A program made the translations under genes and the position numbers. DNA of 13,632 nucleotides, from NCBI GenBank assembly GCA_014379395.1, contig JACMLV010000375.1, positions 1 to 13,632 of the forward strand, written 5' to 3'. This document shows, piece after piece, positions 7,285 to 13,632 of this stretch. A model generated the notes under the pieces. That model was given only the letters and a program-made list of their open reading frames with translations, made no database searches and was not told the DNA's origin. The stretch's first letter is position 1. Each line of letters opens with the position of its first letter. Source of the stretch: Burkholderiaceae bacterium (GTDB lineage: Bacteria; Pseudomonadota; Gammaproteobacteria; Burkholderiales; Burkholderiaceae_D).

Positions 7285-8970
7285 TTATGCGGCGGCCGTT
7301 TTTTCGTCGCGCAAGGCGCGGCGCAGGATTTTGCCGACATTCGTCTTCGGCAATTCATCGCGGAATTCGATGTATTTCGGCCGCTTGTAGCCGGTCAGCT
7401 GCTCGCGGCAATACTCCGCCAGCGCCTCGGTGCCCAGCTTCGGATCGCGCCGCACCACGAACACTTTGACCGCCTCGCCCGAGTGTTCGTCCGGCACGCC
7501 GACGCAGGCGCATTCGAGCACGCCCGGGTGGGCCGCCACCACCGCCTCGACCTCGTTCGGATAGACGTTGAAGCCCGACACCAGGATCATGTCCTTCTTG
7601 CGGTCGACGATCTTCACGTAGCCGCGCTCGTCCATGATGCCGACGTCGCCCGACTTGAAAAAGCCGTCGGCCGTCATCGCCTTGGCCGTTTCGTCGGGGC
7701 GGTTCCAGTAGCCGGCCATCACCTGCGGGCCGCGGATGGCGATCTCGCCGGGCTGGCCGAACCCCACCGGGCGGCCGTCGTCGTCCAGGATCGCGATATC
7801 GGTCGACGGCACCGGCAGGCCGATCATGCCGGAGAATTCGGTGCTGTCGGCGCGGTTGCAGGTCGCCACCGGCGCCGTTTCGGACAGGCCGTAGCCCTCG
7901 ATGATCGCCACGCCGGTGGTCTTGAGCCACTTGTCGCTGACGGTTTGCTGCACCGCCATGCCGCCGCCGTTGGCCAGCTTGAGGCCGGAGAAATCGAGCT
8001 TGGCGAACTCGGGATGGTTGAGCAGCGCGTTATACAGGGTATTGACGGCCGGCAGCATGTTGAATTTGTACTTGGCGAGCTCCTTGATGAAGCCGCCGAT
8101 ATCGCGCGGATTGGGGATCAGGATGTTGAGCGCGCCGACCCGCATGCCCCACATCGCGCAGGCCGTCAGCGCGAAGATATGGTACAGCGGCAGCGCGCAG
8201 ACGATGGTCAGCGCGTCCACCTGCGGCGCCTTGGCCAGGCCGGGCTGAGACCAGGCCTCGGTTTGCAGCACGTTGGCGATCACGTTGCGATGAGTCAGCG
8301 TGGCGCCCTTCGAGATGCCGGTGGTGCCGCCTGTGTACTGCAGGAAGGCGGGATCGGCGGCGTCGATCTCGACCGGCGTCAACTTCATCGCGCCGCCCAG
8401 CGCGAGGGCGCGCTTGAAGCGCACCGCCTGCGGCAGCGAGAACGGCGGCACCAGTTTTTTCACCTTGCGCACCACAAAATCGACCAGCGCGCCCTTGAGC
8501 GCGCCGAGCATCTCGCCCATGCTGGCGACGATCACGTGCTTGACGCCGGTGCGCCCCAACACCTGTTCGAGCGTGGTGGCGAAGTTCTCCAGGACGATGA
8601 TGGCGCTGCTGCCCGAATCGTTGAGCTGATGCTGCAATTCGCGCGCCGTGTAGAGCGGGTTGACGTTGACCACGGTGTAGCCGGCGCGCAGGATGGCGCC
8701 GATGGCGACCGGGTATTGCAGCACGTTGGGCATCATGATGGCGACCCGCGCGCCCTGCTTCAAACCGAGGCTTTGCAGGTAGGCGCCGAGCTTTCTGGAC
8801 GCCGCGTCGAGTTCGGCGTAGGTGAGGAACTTGTCCATGCAGACAAAGGCGTTGCGCTGCGCGTATTTCTGGAACGACTCTTCCAGCAAATGCACCAGCG
8901 AACGGTAGCGATCCGGGTCGATCTCCGCGGGCACGCCCGGCGGATAGGACTTCAGCCAAATTTTTTCCAT
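7285..8970 (-). CDS. fadD: Long-chain fatty-acid--CoA ligase (FadD), upstream copy
   Basis: This 561-residue FadD paralogue aligns end to end with the copy downstream without gaps. Motifs are intact: P-loop YTGGTTGISKG at 212-222, PLYHIFAL at 261-268, GYGLSET at 359-365, SGDVG at 440-444, the FadD signature at 456-473 and Lys547. The start at 8970 is chosen for GAGAGG at 8977-8982 with six-base spacing and for the shared MEKIWL N-terminus; the frame is open further upstream to 9084 but crosses the promoter. The variable stretches against the sister copy are residues 191-206, 241-256 and 511-520, which lie outside the catalytic motifs, so the two may differ in substrate range or regulation. 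It is the first gene behind the promoter at 9056-9084. Both genes are expected to supply acyl-CoA for beta-oxidation; no other fad genes are in the window. Confidence 0.93.
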   Translation of the reverse strand: MEKIWLKSYPPGVPAEIDPDRYRSLVHLLEESFQKYAQRNAFVCMDKFLTYAELDAASRKLGAYLQSLGLKQGARVAIMMPNVLQYPVAIGAILRAGYTVVNVNPLYTARELQHQLNDSGSSAIIVLENFATTLEQVLGRTGVKHVIVASMGEMLGALKGALVDFVVRKVKKLVPPFSLPQAVRFKRALALGGAMKLTPVEIDAADPAFLQYTGGTTGISKGATLTHRNVIANVLQTEAWSQPGLAKAPQVDALTIVCALPLYHIFALTACAMWGMRVGALNILIPNPRDIGGFIKELAKYKFNMLPAVNTLYNALLNHPEFAKLDFSGLKLANGGGMAVQQTVSDKWLKTTGVAIIEGYGLSETAPVATCNRADSTEFSGMIGLPVPSTDIAILDDDGRPVGFGQPGEIAIRGPQVMAGYWNRPDETAKAMTADGFFKSGDVGIMDERGYVKIVDRKKDMILVSGFNVYPNEVEAVVAAHPGVLECACVGVPDEHSGEAVKVFVVRRDPKLGTEALAEYCREQLTGYKRPKYIEFRDELPKTNVGKILRRALRDEKTAAA

Positions 8971-9055
8971 CCTGTGCCTCTCAGTCTCATGTTTTTCGTC
9001 GTGGAAAGCAGCGCATAGTGCCATCCTCACGCGGGTACTCGGGTTACCGTCTGTG

Positions 9056-9084
9056 ATGCTAGCGGCGCCCCGGTTGCGGCGCAA
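9056..9084 (-). promoter_or_regulatory. Sigma-70-like promoter for the fadD pair
   Basis: Read on the minus strand, TTGCGC (9084-9079) and TAGCAT (9061-9056) are separated by exactly 17 bp, giving four of six matches to each consensus hexamer. The predicted start of transcription is near 9049, leaving a leader of about 80 nt before the upstream fadD. This is the best-looking promoter in the window. I did not identify a fatty-acid regulator site with confidence. The rest of 8971-9140 holds no gene. Confidence 0.5.
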
Positions 9085-9140
9085 GCGCTTTGGACTCTAT
9101 TGGAATAAGCCCTCTAACGCCTTGCCGCCACGCAAGATCA

Positions 9141-10268
9141 TCAATTTGGCGGCGCGGCGGCCGTGGCGCCCGGCGCCGGCGCCGGCAGTGGCGTCGGTTC
9201 GGGCGGAGCCAGCTGGCGCAACAGGCGCTGGCGCTGCTCCTGATCGAGCCGGGCCAGCGCCTGCACGGCGGTATAGAAACCGGAGAAGCGCTGTTCCTGC
9301 GCCAGCAGGGCGCGAAAGCCCGGCAGCAAATCGTTGTAGGCGGCGACCGAGGCCAGATGCGCGTTGCTGAGCGGCTCGGCGAACCAGCGGTCGTAGCCGG
9401 CGTGACCGCCCCAACTCGCCTTGAGCACTTGATACTCGTCCTTCAGTTCGGCGAAGATGCGCGCCTTTTCCTGCCGCTTGACGCGATCCGGGATCTTGGC
9501 CGCGTAGGTCGCCTCGAGCGCGCCGCGGTGCTTGAGCAGCAGCGCCAGGAAATCCTTGCGCCGCCCCGTGTATTTCACATAGCCCTCGTGCATGCGCGCG
9601 TCGCCGTATTTCTCCAGCCAGCGCGCCACGCCGGCCTCCTCCACCGAGGTGGCGAAGGCTTCGTTGAACTGGGTGTCGCCGGGAACGTAGACGACCTGGT
9701 GCGCGAGCTCGTGGAAGATCATGCGCGCCAGTTCGGCGTCGTTGTAATTGATGAAGGTCGACAGCAGCGGATCGTCGAACCAGCCCAGCGTCGAATAGGC
9801 CGGCACGCCGCCGACCTGCACATCGTGGTGGTCGGCGCGCAAGCTGCCGGCGTAGGCGCTGGCGTCGTCCTTGCTGTAATAGCCGCGGTAGCTGACGCAG
9901 CCGGCGATCGGGAAGCACCATTGCAGCGGCTTGAGCGACAACTCGGGCGTGGCGACCACGTTCCACAATACGTATGAGCGCTTGAGCGCGGCGTAATTCT
10001 TGTAGCTGCCATTGTCGGGCAGACCCAATTCCCGGACGGCGAAGCGGCGGATCTGGCGCGCTTTTTCCAGCCGCGCCTTGAGCTTGGGGTCGGTGGCCGG
10101 ATCGCCCATCCAGTCGTCGATCGAGCGCGCCTCCGACCACAGCGAGTACTGGCCCTGCGCCGCCTGCGCGTAATAACCGAGCTGGGCGCAGCCGCCGATC
10201 ACGGCCGCCGCCGCGCCCCCCGCCACCAAACGCGCCGGCCACACCAGTTTCGCAGGAATCGTCTTCAT
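9141..10268 (-). CDS. Putative zinc aminopeptidase lipoprotein (PF10023-type)
   Basis: The 375-residue product starts with a basic, hydrophobic leader and a lipobox VIGGC (residues 23-27), so it should be acylated on Cys27 and membrane-anchored facing the periplasm. The zinc-peptidase core is FHELAHQ (185-191, HExxH) followed 13 residues later by NEAFATSVEE with Glu203 as likely third zinc ligand, a gluzincin-like arrangement. 'CFPIAGCVSYRGYYS' (118-132) and 'DVQVGGVPAYSTLGWFDDP' (149-167) are typical of the putative aminopeptidase family PF10023 found in many proteobacteria. The C-terminal 25 or so residues are a low-complexity Pro/Ala tail. The ATG at 10268 is chosen because it places the lipobox correctly; the frame is open to 10397 but that part is not signal-like, and the ribosome-binding site is weak. 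Substrate is unknown even for the family as far as I can tell. It is transcribed towards the fadD pair but separated from it by 170 bp and a promoter. Confidence 0.85.
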   Translation of the reverse strand: MKTIPAKLVWPARLVAGGAAAAVIGGCAQLGYYAQAAQGQYSLWSEARSIDDWMGDPATDPKLKARLEKARQIRRFAVRELGLPDNGSYKNYAALKRSYVLWNVVATPELSLKPLQWCFPIAGCVSYRGYYSKDDASAYAGSLRADHHDVQVGGVPAYSTLGWFDDPLLSTFINYNDAELARMIFHELAHQVVYVPGDTQFNEAFATSVEEAGVARWLEKYGDARMHEGYVKYTGRRKDFLALLLKHRGALEATYAAKIPDRVKRQEKARIFAELKDEYQVLKASWGGHAGYDRWFAEPLSNAHLASVAAYNDLLPGFRALLAQEQRFSGFYTAVQALARLDQEQRQRLLRQLAPPEPTPLPAPAPGATAAAPPN

Positions 10269-10401
10269 GACCGCACTTTCAGCACCACTTTTTTCACGCC
10301 CCGCCGCAGGATCGCGGCACGCGCAACCTTTAATGTAAACGATTCTGAGCCGGCGTAGGCGATGCGCTCCGGCTGGCTGGATTTCAGAGCTGAACAAGGG
10401 C

Positions 10402-10425
10402 TACAATGCACTATTAAACGTGCAT
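10402..10425 (+). promoter_or_regulatory. Possible -10 box with adjacent inverted repeat upstream of the M20 gene
   Basis: TACAAT (10402-10407) is a fair sigma-70 -10 hexamer about 90 bp upstream of the amidohydrolase start, without a strong -35. It overlaps ATGCAC-N8-GTGCAT (10406-10425), a perfect 6-bp-arm inverted repeat with the AT-rich spacer TATTAAAC, which would cover the transcription start. This geometry fits a repressor operator, but no regulator gene is adjacent. The rest of 10269-10498 contains no gene I accept. Confidence 0.3.
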
Positions 10426-10498
10426 GTTTGCGATCAAAACCTGCCCGCCGGCGAGCAGCCGCCACCACCACGGGCGCGTGAATATTTTGGAGAGTCCG

Positions 10499-11689
10499 AT
10501 GAATTTAGTTGAACCCATCATGGCGTTCCAATCCGAGCTGCGACGCATCCGGCACGAGCTGCATGCCCATCCCGAATTGTGTTACGAGGAGCGCCGCACC
10601 TCGGATCTGATCGCCGCCAAGCTGAGCGAATGGGGCATCCCGGTGGTGCGCGGGCTGGGCGGCACCGGCGTGGTCGGCATCGTCAAGAACGGCAACTCGA
10701 CGCGCGCCATCGGCCTGCGCGCCGACATGGACGCGCTGCCGTTGCAGGAGCTCAACCAGTTCGCCTACGCGTCGCAATATCCGGGCAAGATGCACGCCTG
10801 CGGCCACGATGGCCACACCGCCATGCTGCTGGGCGCGGCGCACCATCTGGCCGCGCACCGCAACTTCGACGGCACCGTCTACCTGATCTTCCAGCCGGCC
10901 GAGGAAGGCGGCGCCGGCGCGCGGCAAATGATGGACGACGGCTTGTTCACGCAGTTTCCGATGGACGCGATTTATGGCATGCACAACTGGCCCGGCTCGC
11001 CGGTCGGCAGCATGAGCGTGACGGCCGGCCCGATGATGGCGTCGAGCAATGAATTCCACGTGGTGGTCAAGGGCAAGGGGGCGCACGCGGCGCAGCCGCA
11101 CAAGGGCATCGATCCGGTCATGATCGCGATACAGATCGCGCAAAGCTGGCAGACCATCATCACGCGCGAAAAAAATCCGCTCGACACCGCCGTGCTGTCG
11201 ATCACGCAAATCCACGCCGGCAGCGCCACCAACATCATCGCCGATGAGGCAACCATGGGCGGCACCGTGCGCACCTTCACCACGCCGGTGCTGGACCTGA
11301 TCGAACACCGCATGCGCGAAGTGGCCGAACACACGGCGGCCGGCTTCGGCGCGCAGGTCGAGTTCGAGTTCCGACGCAACTATCCGCCGCTGGTCAATCA
11401 TCCCAAGGAAACCGCGTTCGCCGTCGAAGTGATGAAGGCGGTGGTCGGGGCCGAGCGGGTCGACGCCAATGTCGAGCCGACCATGGGCGCCGAGGACTTC
11501 GCCTTCTTCCTGCAAAAGAAAGCCGGCTGCTACATTTTTATCGGCAATGGCGAGGGCGAGCATCGCGGCGGCGGGCACGGGCTCGGTCCCTGCGTGCTGC
11601 ACAACGGCAGCTACGACTTCAACGACGATCTGCTGCCGATCGGCGCCAGCTACTGGGTGCGGCTGGCGGAAATGAGCCTGCCGGCCTGA
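10499..11689 (+). CDS. M20 family amidohydrolase (hippurate hydrolase/N-acyl amino acid deacylase type)
   Basis: This 396-residue cytoplasmic metallopeptidase of the M20D type hydrolyses N-acyl or N-aroyl amino acids or related amides. Metal and catalytic residues are present: RADMDALP (74-81), HACGHDGHTAMLLGAA (99-114, Cys101 and His103 as ligands), PAEEGGAGA (133-141, Glu135-Glu136), GMHNWPG (160-166, His162), a dimerisation-domain block 'GKGAHAAQPHKGIDPV', and a C-terminal His in 'PCVLHNGSYDFND'. The ATG at 10499 is set by GGAGAG at 10489-10494; the frame extends 25 codons further up without family similarity. It is divergent from the lipoprotein gene and convergent with the dehydrogenase. 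Its stop codon lies one base before the 99-bp inverted-repeat element. The family is certain. Assigning hippurate, acetylornithine or IAA-amino acid substrates from sequence alone would be a guess. Confidence 0.93.
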   Translation: MNLVEPIMAFQSELRRIRHELHAHPELCYEERRTSDLIAAKLSEWGIPVVRGLGGTGVVGIVKNGNSTRAIGLRADMDALPLQELNQFAYASQYPGKMHACGHDGHTAMLLGAAHHLAAHRNFDGTVYLIFQPAEEGGAGARQMMDDGLFTQFPMDAIYGMHNWPGSPVGSMSVTAGPMMASSNEFHVVVKGKGAHAAQPHKGIDPVMIAIQIAQSWQTIITREKNPLDTAVLSITQIHAGSATNIIADEATMGGTVRTFTTPVLDLIEHRMREVAEHTAAGFGAQVEFEFRRNYPPLVNHPKETAFAVEVMKAVVGAERVDANVEPTMGAEDFAFFLQKKAGCYIFIGNGEGEHRGGGHGLGPCVLHNGSYDFNDDLLPIGASYWVRLAEMSLPA

Positions 11690-11690
11690 C

Positions 11691-11789
11691 CTAGTGTCCT
11701 GAGTTGCAGATTCGTCGACTAAATATGGCGAGAATCGGCCCGATACCGCCACATTTACTTGTCAACGAACTAGCAACTCAGGACACTAG
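11691..11789. mobile_element. 99-bp MITE-like element with perfect 17-bp terminal inverted repeats
   Basis: The ends CTAGTGTCCTGAGTTGC (11691-11707) and its exact reverse complement (11773-11789) enclose 65 bp that are themselves largely self-complementary. TTCGTCGAC (11711-11719) mirrors GTCAACGAA (11761-11769) with one mismatch. TAAATATGGCG mirrors CGCCACATTTA. ATCGG-C-CCGAT lies at the centre. There is no coding capacity. Both ends carry CTAG, so a TA or CTAG target duplication is possible but cannot be separated from the repeat itself. It occupies the whole gap between two convergent genes, starting one base after the M20 stop and including the stop codon of the dehydrogenase. The most likely identity is a non-autonomous transposable element; its structure could also act as a two-way transcript end signal. 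No parent transposase is in the window. Confidence 0.75.
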
Positions 11790-12685
11790 ATTTTGTCGGG
11801 CCCGCTGCCCAGGCGCTGGCCCTGGTTCAGCTGCTCCAGGGCCAGCAGCGCGGCAGAGTGGTCGGCCGTCGGGTAGACCTCCTCGATCGCGTGGTAGCGC
11901 TCGCTCACCACCTTTGTCACCGGCAATGTAACGCCGGCCGCCTCGGCCGCCGCGAGGATGTTGTTCATATCCTTGACCTGGCTCTTGACCTGCCCGCCGG
12001 CGACGAAATTGCGCTCCAACATGCGCTGACCGTGCAAATCCAGAATCCGGCTTTCGGCGAAACCGCCGCGTATCGCAGCGCGCACGGCGGCCGGATCGGC
12101 GCCGGCCGCCTGGGCCAGCAGCAAGGCTTCCGCCACGATGTTCAGCGTGGCGCCGACGATCAACTGGTTGCACAGCTTGGCGACTTGTCCGCTGCCGGCC
12201 GGGCCGACCAGGGTCGGGCGGCCCATCGCGCCGAACAAACCGTCTACCCCCGCATAATCGGCGGCACTGGCGCCGGCCATGATGGCCAGTGTTCCGGCCT
12301 GGGCACCGGCGACGCCGCCGGACACGGGCGCATCGATGAAACGGCAACCGCTCGCCTGCAGCCGCGCATGGAACTGTTGCGCCTCCGATTGCCGGGTCGA
12401 ACTCATGTCGATCCACAGCGCGCCGGGCGCCAAATCGGGCAGCGCGACATCGATCACCTGGGCCACCACCGGCCCGGCTTCCAACATTGAAATGACAACA
12501 TTCGCCTGCCGCACCGCATCGCCAACCGCCGCCGCCACCTGCGCGCCTGCCCCGGCCAACGCATCGGCCTTGGCTTGCGTGCGATTCCAAGCGGTAACGC
12601 GATAGCCGGCCTGCAACAGTCGGCGTGCCATCGGATCGCCCATCAAGCCGATGCCGAGAAATGCGATGTGGATTGCAGATGTCAT
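11786..12685 (-). CDS. NAD(P)-dependent beta-hydroxyacid dehydrogenase (3-hydroxyisobutyrate dehydrogenase family)
   Basis: The 299-residue enzyme has an N-terminal Rossmann domain with FLGIGLMGDPMARRL (9-23) and an Asn at the end of the second strand ('TAWNRT', 31-36), which favours NADP over NAD. The substrate loop DAPVSGGVAGA is at 119-129 and the catalytic Lys170 in 'GQVAKLCNQL', with Asn173 next to it. The all-alpha C-terminal domain follows. The family includes 3-hydroxyisobutyrate dehydrogenase, tartronate semialdehyde reductase and glyoxylate/succinic semialdehyde reductases; sequence alone does not choose among these. The ATG at 12685 is set by AGGAGC (12690-12695 on this strand); an upstream in-frame ATG at 12709 lacks such a site. 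The TAG stop (11786-11788) lies inside the terminal repeat of the MITE-like element, so the last residues may have been altered by insertion. It is divergent from pagL over 127 bp. Confidence 0.9.
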   Translation of the reverse strand: MTSAIHIAFLGIGLMGDPMARRLLQAGYRVTAWNRTQAKADALAGAGAQVAAAVGDAVRQANVVISMLEAGPVVAQVIDVALPDLAPGALWIDMSSTRQSEAQQFHARLQASGCRFIDAPVSGGVAGAQAGTLAIMAGASAADYAGVDGLFGAMGRPTLVGPAGSGQVAKLCNQLIVGATLNIVAEALLLAQAAGADPAAVRAAIRGGFAESRILDLHGQRMLERNFVAGGQVKSQVKDMNNILAAAEAAGVTLPVTKVVSERYHAIEEVYPTADHSAALLALEQLNQGQRLGSGPDKI

Positions 12686-12716
12686 TGAAGCTCCTGATGG
12701 ATTGCGCAAAGCGTCG

Positions 12717-12722
12717 ATTGTA
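12717..12722 (-). promoter_or_regulatory. Possible -10 box of the dehydrogenase gene
   Basis: On the minus strand TACAAT occurs 32-37 bases upstream of the dehydrogenase start. No good -35 is seen at the expected distance. The call rests on a single hexamer. Confidence 0.25.
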
Positions 12723-12761
12723 ACAACACCGGCCCGGCGTACGCACCAAGAAAACCCCGGT

Positions 12762-12767
12762 TACAAT
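12762..12767 (+). promoter_or_regulatory. Possible -10 box of pagL
   Basis: TACAAT followed by GCA lies 45 bp upstream of the pagL start, the same TACAATGCA context as upstream of the M20 gene. No convincing -35 is present, so an extended or activator-dependent promoter is possible. Confidence 0.3.
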
Positions 12768-12812
12768 GCAAGTCGGATTTTGCTCGCTTGATTACTTTTA
12801 CAGGAAGAGAAG

Positions 12813-13373
12813 ATGCTCTGCCCAAATACACGACTCAAGTTTTTGGCCGCCACAGCCGCCCTGGTGATGGCGCAATCCAGCTTTGCCGCCGACAATAAAT
12901 TGATCGATTCGGCCGCGTTGGAATACGCCCACGGCGACAAGGTTCAAATGGTGCGCGTCGGCCTGCAATCCGATTGGAACACGCGCTGGTTTCAATCGAA
13001 CGGAACGCACCTGAGCGGCTATTGGGAGGCCAGTTTCGGCGCTTGGCGCGGAACCCAGTACCAGAACGTTCCGGGAGCAAAACAGAATCTGACGGATATC
13101 GGTTTTACTCCCGTGTTCCGTTTCGAGCGCGATGACAAAAAAGGCATCTATTACGAAGGCGGAATCGGTGTGCACCGCTTATCCGACCTGTACAACAACG
13201 CCGACAACCGCTTGTCGACCCGCTTCCAGTTTGGCGACCATCTCGGCATCGGCTATGTGTTCGACAACAAATGGGAAGTCGCGGCGAAGATCCAGCATTT
13301 CTCCAACGGCGGCTACAAAAAGCCGAACAGCGGCGTGAATTTCCTCGTGGTCAAAGCCGGCTATCACTTCTAA
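12813..13373 (+). CDS. pagL: PagL-type lipid A 3-O-deacylase (outer membrane)
   Basis: PagL is an eight-stranded outer-membrane beta-barrel that removes the 3-O acyl chain of lipid A. The 186-residue product has a signal peptide ('LKFLAATAALVMAQSSFA', cleavage near residue 25), amphipathic strand pattern and a terminal Phe ('KAGYHF'). The active-site block KIQHFSNGGYKKPNSG (159-174) supplies catalytic His162 and Ser164 with the usual Asn165. The third residue of the Pseudomonas aeruginosa triad is Glu140, 14 residues after His126; here that position (176) is Asn, preceded by Val175, so no acidic residue is visible there. AGGAAG at 12802-12807 supports the ATG at 12813. It is flanked by a strong two-way terminator and then by the end of an rRNA operon. 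Family call is strong; activity is less certain because of the missing acidic residue. Confidence 0.88.
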   Translation: MLCPNTRLKFLAATAALVMAQSSFAADNKLIDSAALEYAHGDKVQMVRVGLQSDWNTRWFQSNGTHLSGYWEASFGAWRGTQYQNVPGAKQNLTDIGFTPVFRFERDDKKGIYYEGGIGVHRLSDLYNNADNRLSTRFQFGDHLGIGYVFDNKWEVAAKIQHFSNGGYKKPNSGVNFLVVKAGYHF

Positions 13374-13403
13374 GCTTCGGACAACAAACCTGATAGACCA
13401 GAT

Positions 13404-13447
13404 AAAAAAGCGGGCCCGAATGGATTTCCATTCCGGCCCGCTTTTTT
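13404..13447. terminator. Two-way intrinsic terminator after pagL
   Basis: AAAAAAGCGGGCCCGAATGG (from 13404) pairs with the complementary arm ending in CTTTTTT at 13447, with one mismatch over about 20 bp and a very short loop. Poly-A on one side and poly-T on the other make it work in both directions. It serves pagL and backs up the rRNA operon terminator. Confidence 0.85.
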
Positions 13448-13467
13448 GATTCAAATATTTTTAGACG

Positions 13468-13508
13468 AAAAAAAACCCGCGCGGCTCAATGGCTCGCGCG
13501 GGGTTTTT
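13468..13508 (-). terminator. Intrinsic terminator of the rRNA operon
   Basis: On the minus strand CCCCGCGCG (13503-13495) pairs with CGCGCGGG (13483-13476) with one bulged base and an 11-nt loop. It is followed by a run of eight T (13475-13468). It lies about 10 bases after the 3' end of the 5S rRNA, as expected for an rrn operon end. The A/T symmetry also allows weak function in the other direction. Confidence 0.85.
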
Positions 13509-13517
13509 CATATAACT

Positions 13518-13632
13518 AGCCTGACGATAACCTACTTTCACACTGGTTGCAGCACTATCATCGGCGCAAAATCGTTTCACGGTCCTGTTCGGGATGGGAA
13601 GGGGTGGGACCGATTTGCTATGGTCATCAGGC
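13518..13632 (-). rRNA. rrf: 5S ribosomal RNA, 5' end at the window edge
   Basis: Read on the minus strand the sequence starts GCCTGATGACCATAGC and ends GTTATCGTCAGGCT, with CCCATCCCGAACAGG in between, the conserved loop of bacterial 5S rRNA. The terminal helix GCCTGA/TCAGGC is perfect. About 115 bases are visible; by comparison with other 5S genes one further base (T) probably lies beyond the window at the 5' end. It is the last gene of an rRNA operon whose 23S gene should lie to the right, and is followed by the terminator at 13468-13508. Confidence 0.97.

Noticed and set aside
5561..9018. Very long plus-strand open frames of more than 600 codons antisense to the two fadD genes.
   Set aside because: They are GC-driven shadows rich in Arg, His, Ala and Asp. 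The minus-strand frames carry complete FadD motifs.
9097..10242. A 381-codon minus-strand frame in another phase within the lipoprotein gene.
   Set aside because: Arg/Gly/Ala-rich shadow. The overlapping frame contains a lipobox and HExxH motif in the right order.
10265..10471. A 68-codon minus-strand frame whose TGA overlaps the ATG of the lipoprotein gene (ATGA), as in translational coupling.
   Set aside because: No recognisable domain, no ribosome-binding site, unusual composition, and it covers the TACAAT and inverted repeat upstream of the M20 gene. Probably chance.
1..13632. Search by eye for CRISPR repeats, toxin-antitoxin pairs, phage or defence genes, and tRNAs.
   Set aside because: None found. 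All large frames belong to well-known metabolic, envelope or regulatory families, so I do not claim a new multi-gene system.

Overview
The window is a GC-rich, densely coded bacterial chromosome segment. The style fits a betaproteobacterium, most likely the Oxalobacteraceae (Massilia/Duganella/Janthinobacterium type). That placement is an inference from a betaproteobacterial Lrp/AsnC regulator, a 'SSVTVYG' classical porin ending in Phe, paired FadD acyl-CoA ligases and the form of the 5S rRNA. I could not run a search to confirm genus.

Layout. Positions 1-1164 (+) hold the C-terminal part of a PhoD-type phosphodiesterase/alkaline phosphatase cut by the window edge. Convergent to it is an Lrp/AsnC-family regulator (1184-1675, -), which is divergent from a periplasmic type II L-asparaginase (1938-3035, +). 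A 157-bp imperfect palindrome (3091-3247) separates the asparaginase from a GltI-like periplasmic amino-acid-binding protein (3289-4158, +). A general porin (4333-5346, +) with a strong terminator follows. On the minus strand lie two tandem, gap-free paralogous long-chain acyl-CoA synthetases (5495-7177 and 7285-8970; about 72% identical by hand count), behind a good sigma-70-like promoter. Upstream of them is a lipoprotein with an HExxH zinc-peptidase motif (9141-10268, -). Then come an M20 amidohydrolase (10499-11689, +) and a convergent beta-hydroxyacid dehydrogenase (11786-12685, -). The space between these two is filled by a 99-bp element with perfect 17-bp terminal inverted repeats. A PagL-type lipid A deacylase (12813-13373, +), two back-to-back terminators and a 5S rRNA (-), the distal end of an rRNA operon, close the window.

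How the genes may work together. Asparaginase (Asn to Asp + NH3 in the periplasm), an Asp/Glu-type binding protein and a porin lie in one direction next to an Lrp/AsnC regulator. This suggests an amino-acid scavenging set, though no permease genes are present and co-regulation is inferred only. The two FadD proteins feed beta-oxidation. The rest is ordinary housekeeping or envelope functions.

I see no phage, CRISPR, toxin-antitoxin or defence genes and no convincing new multi-gene system. The most noteworthy items are the two self-complementary non-coding elements. One of them supplies the stop codon of the neighbouring dehydrogenase. Also of note are signs of sequence homogenisation between the fadD copies and a PagL that seems to lack the acidic member of its catalytic triad.
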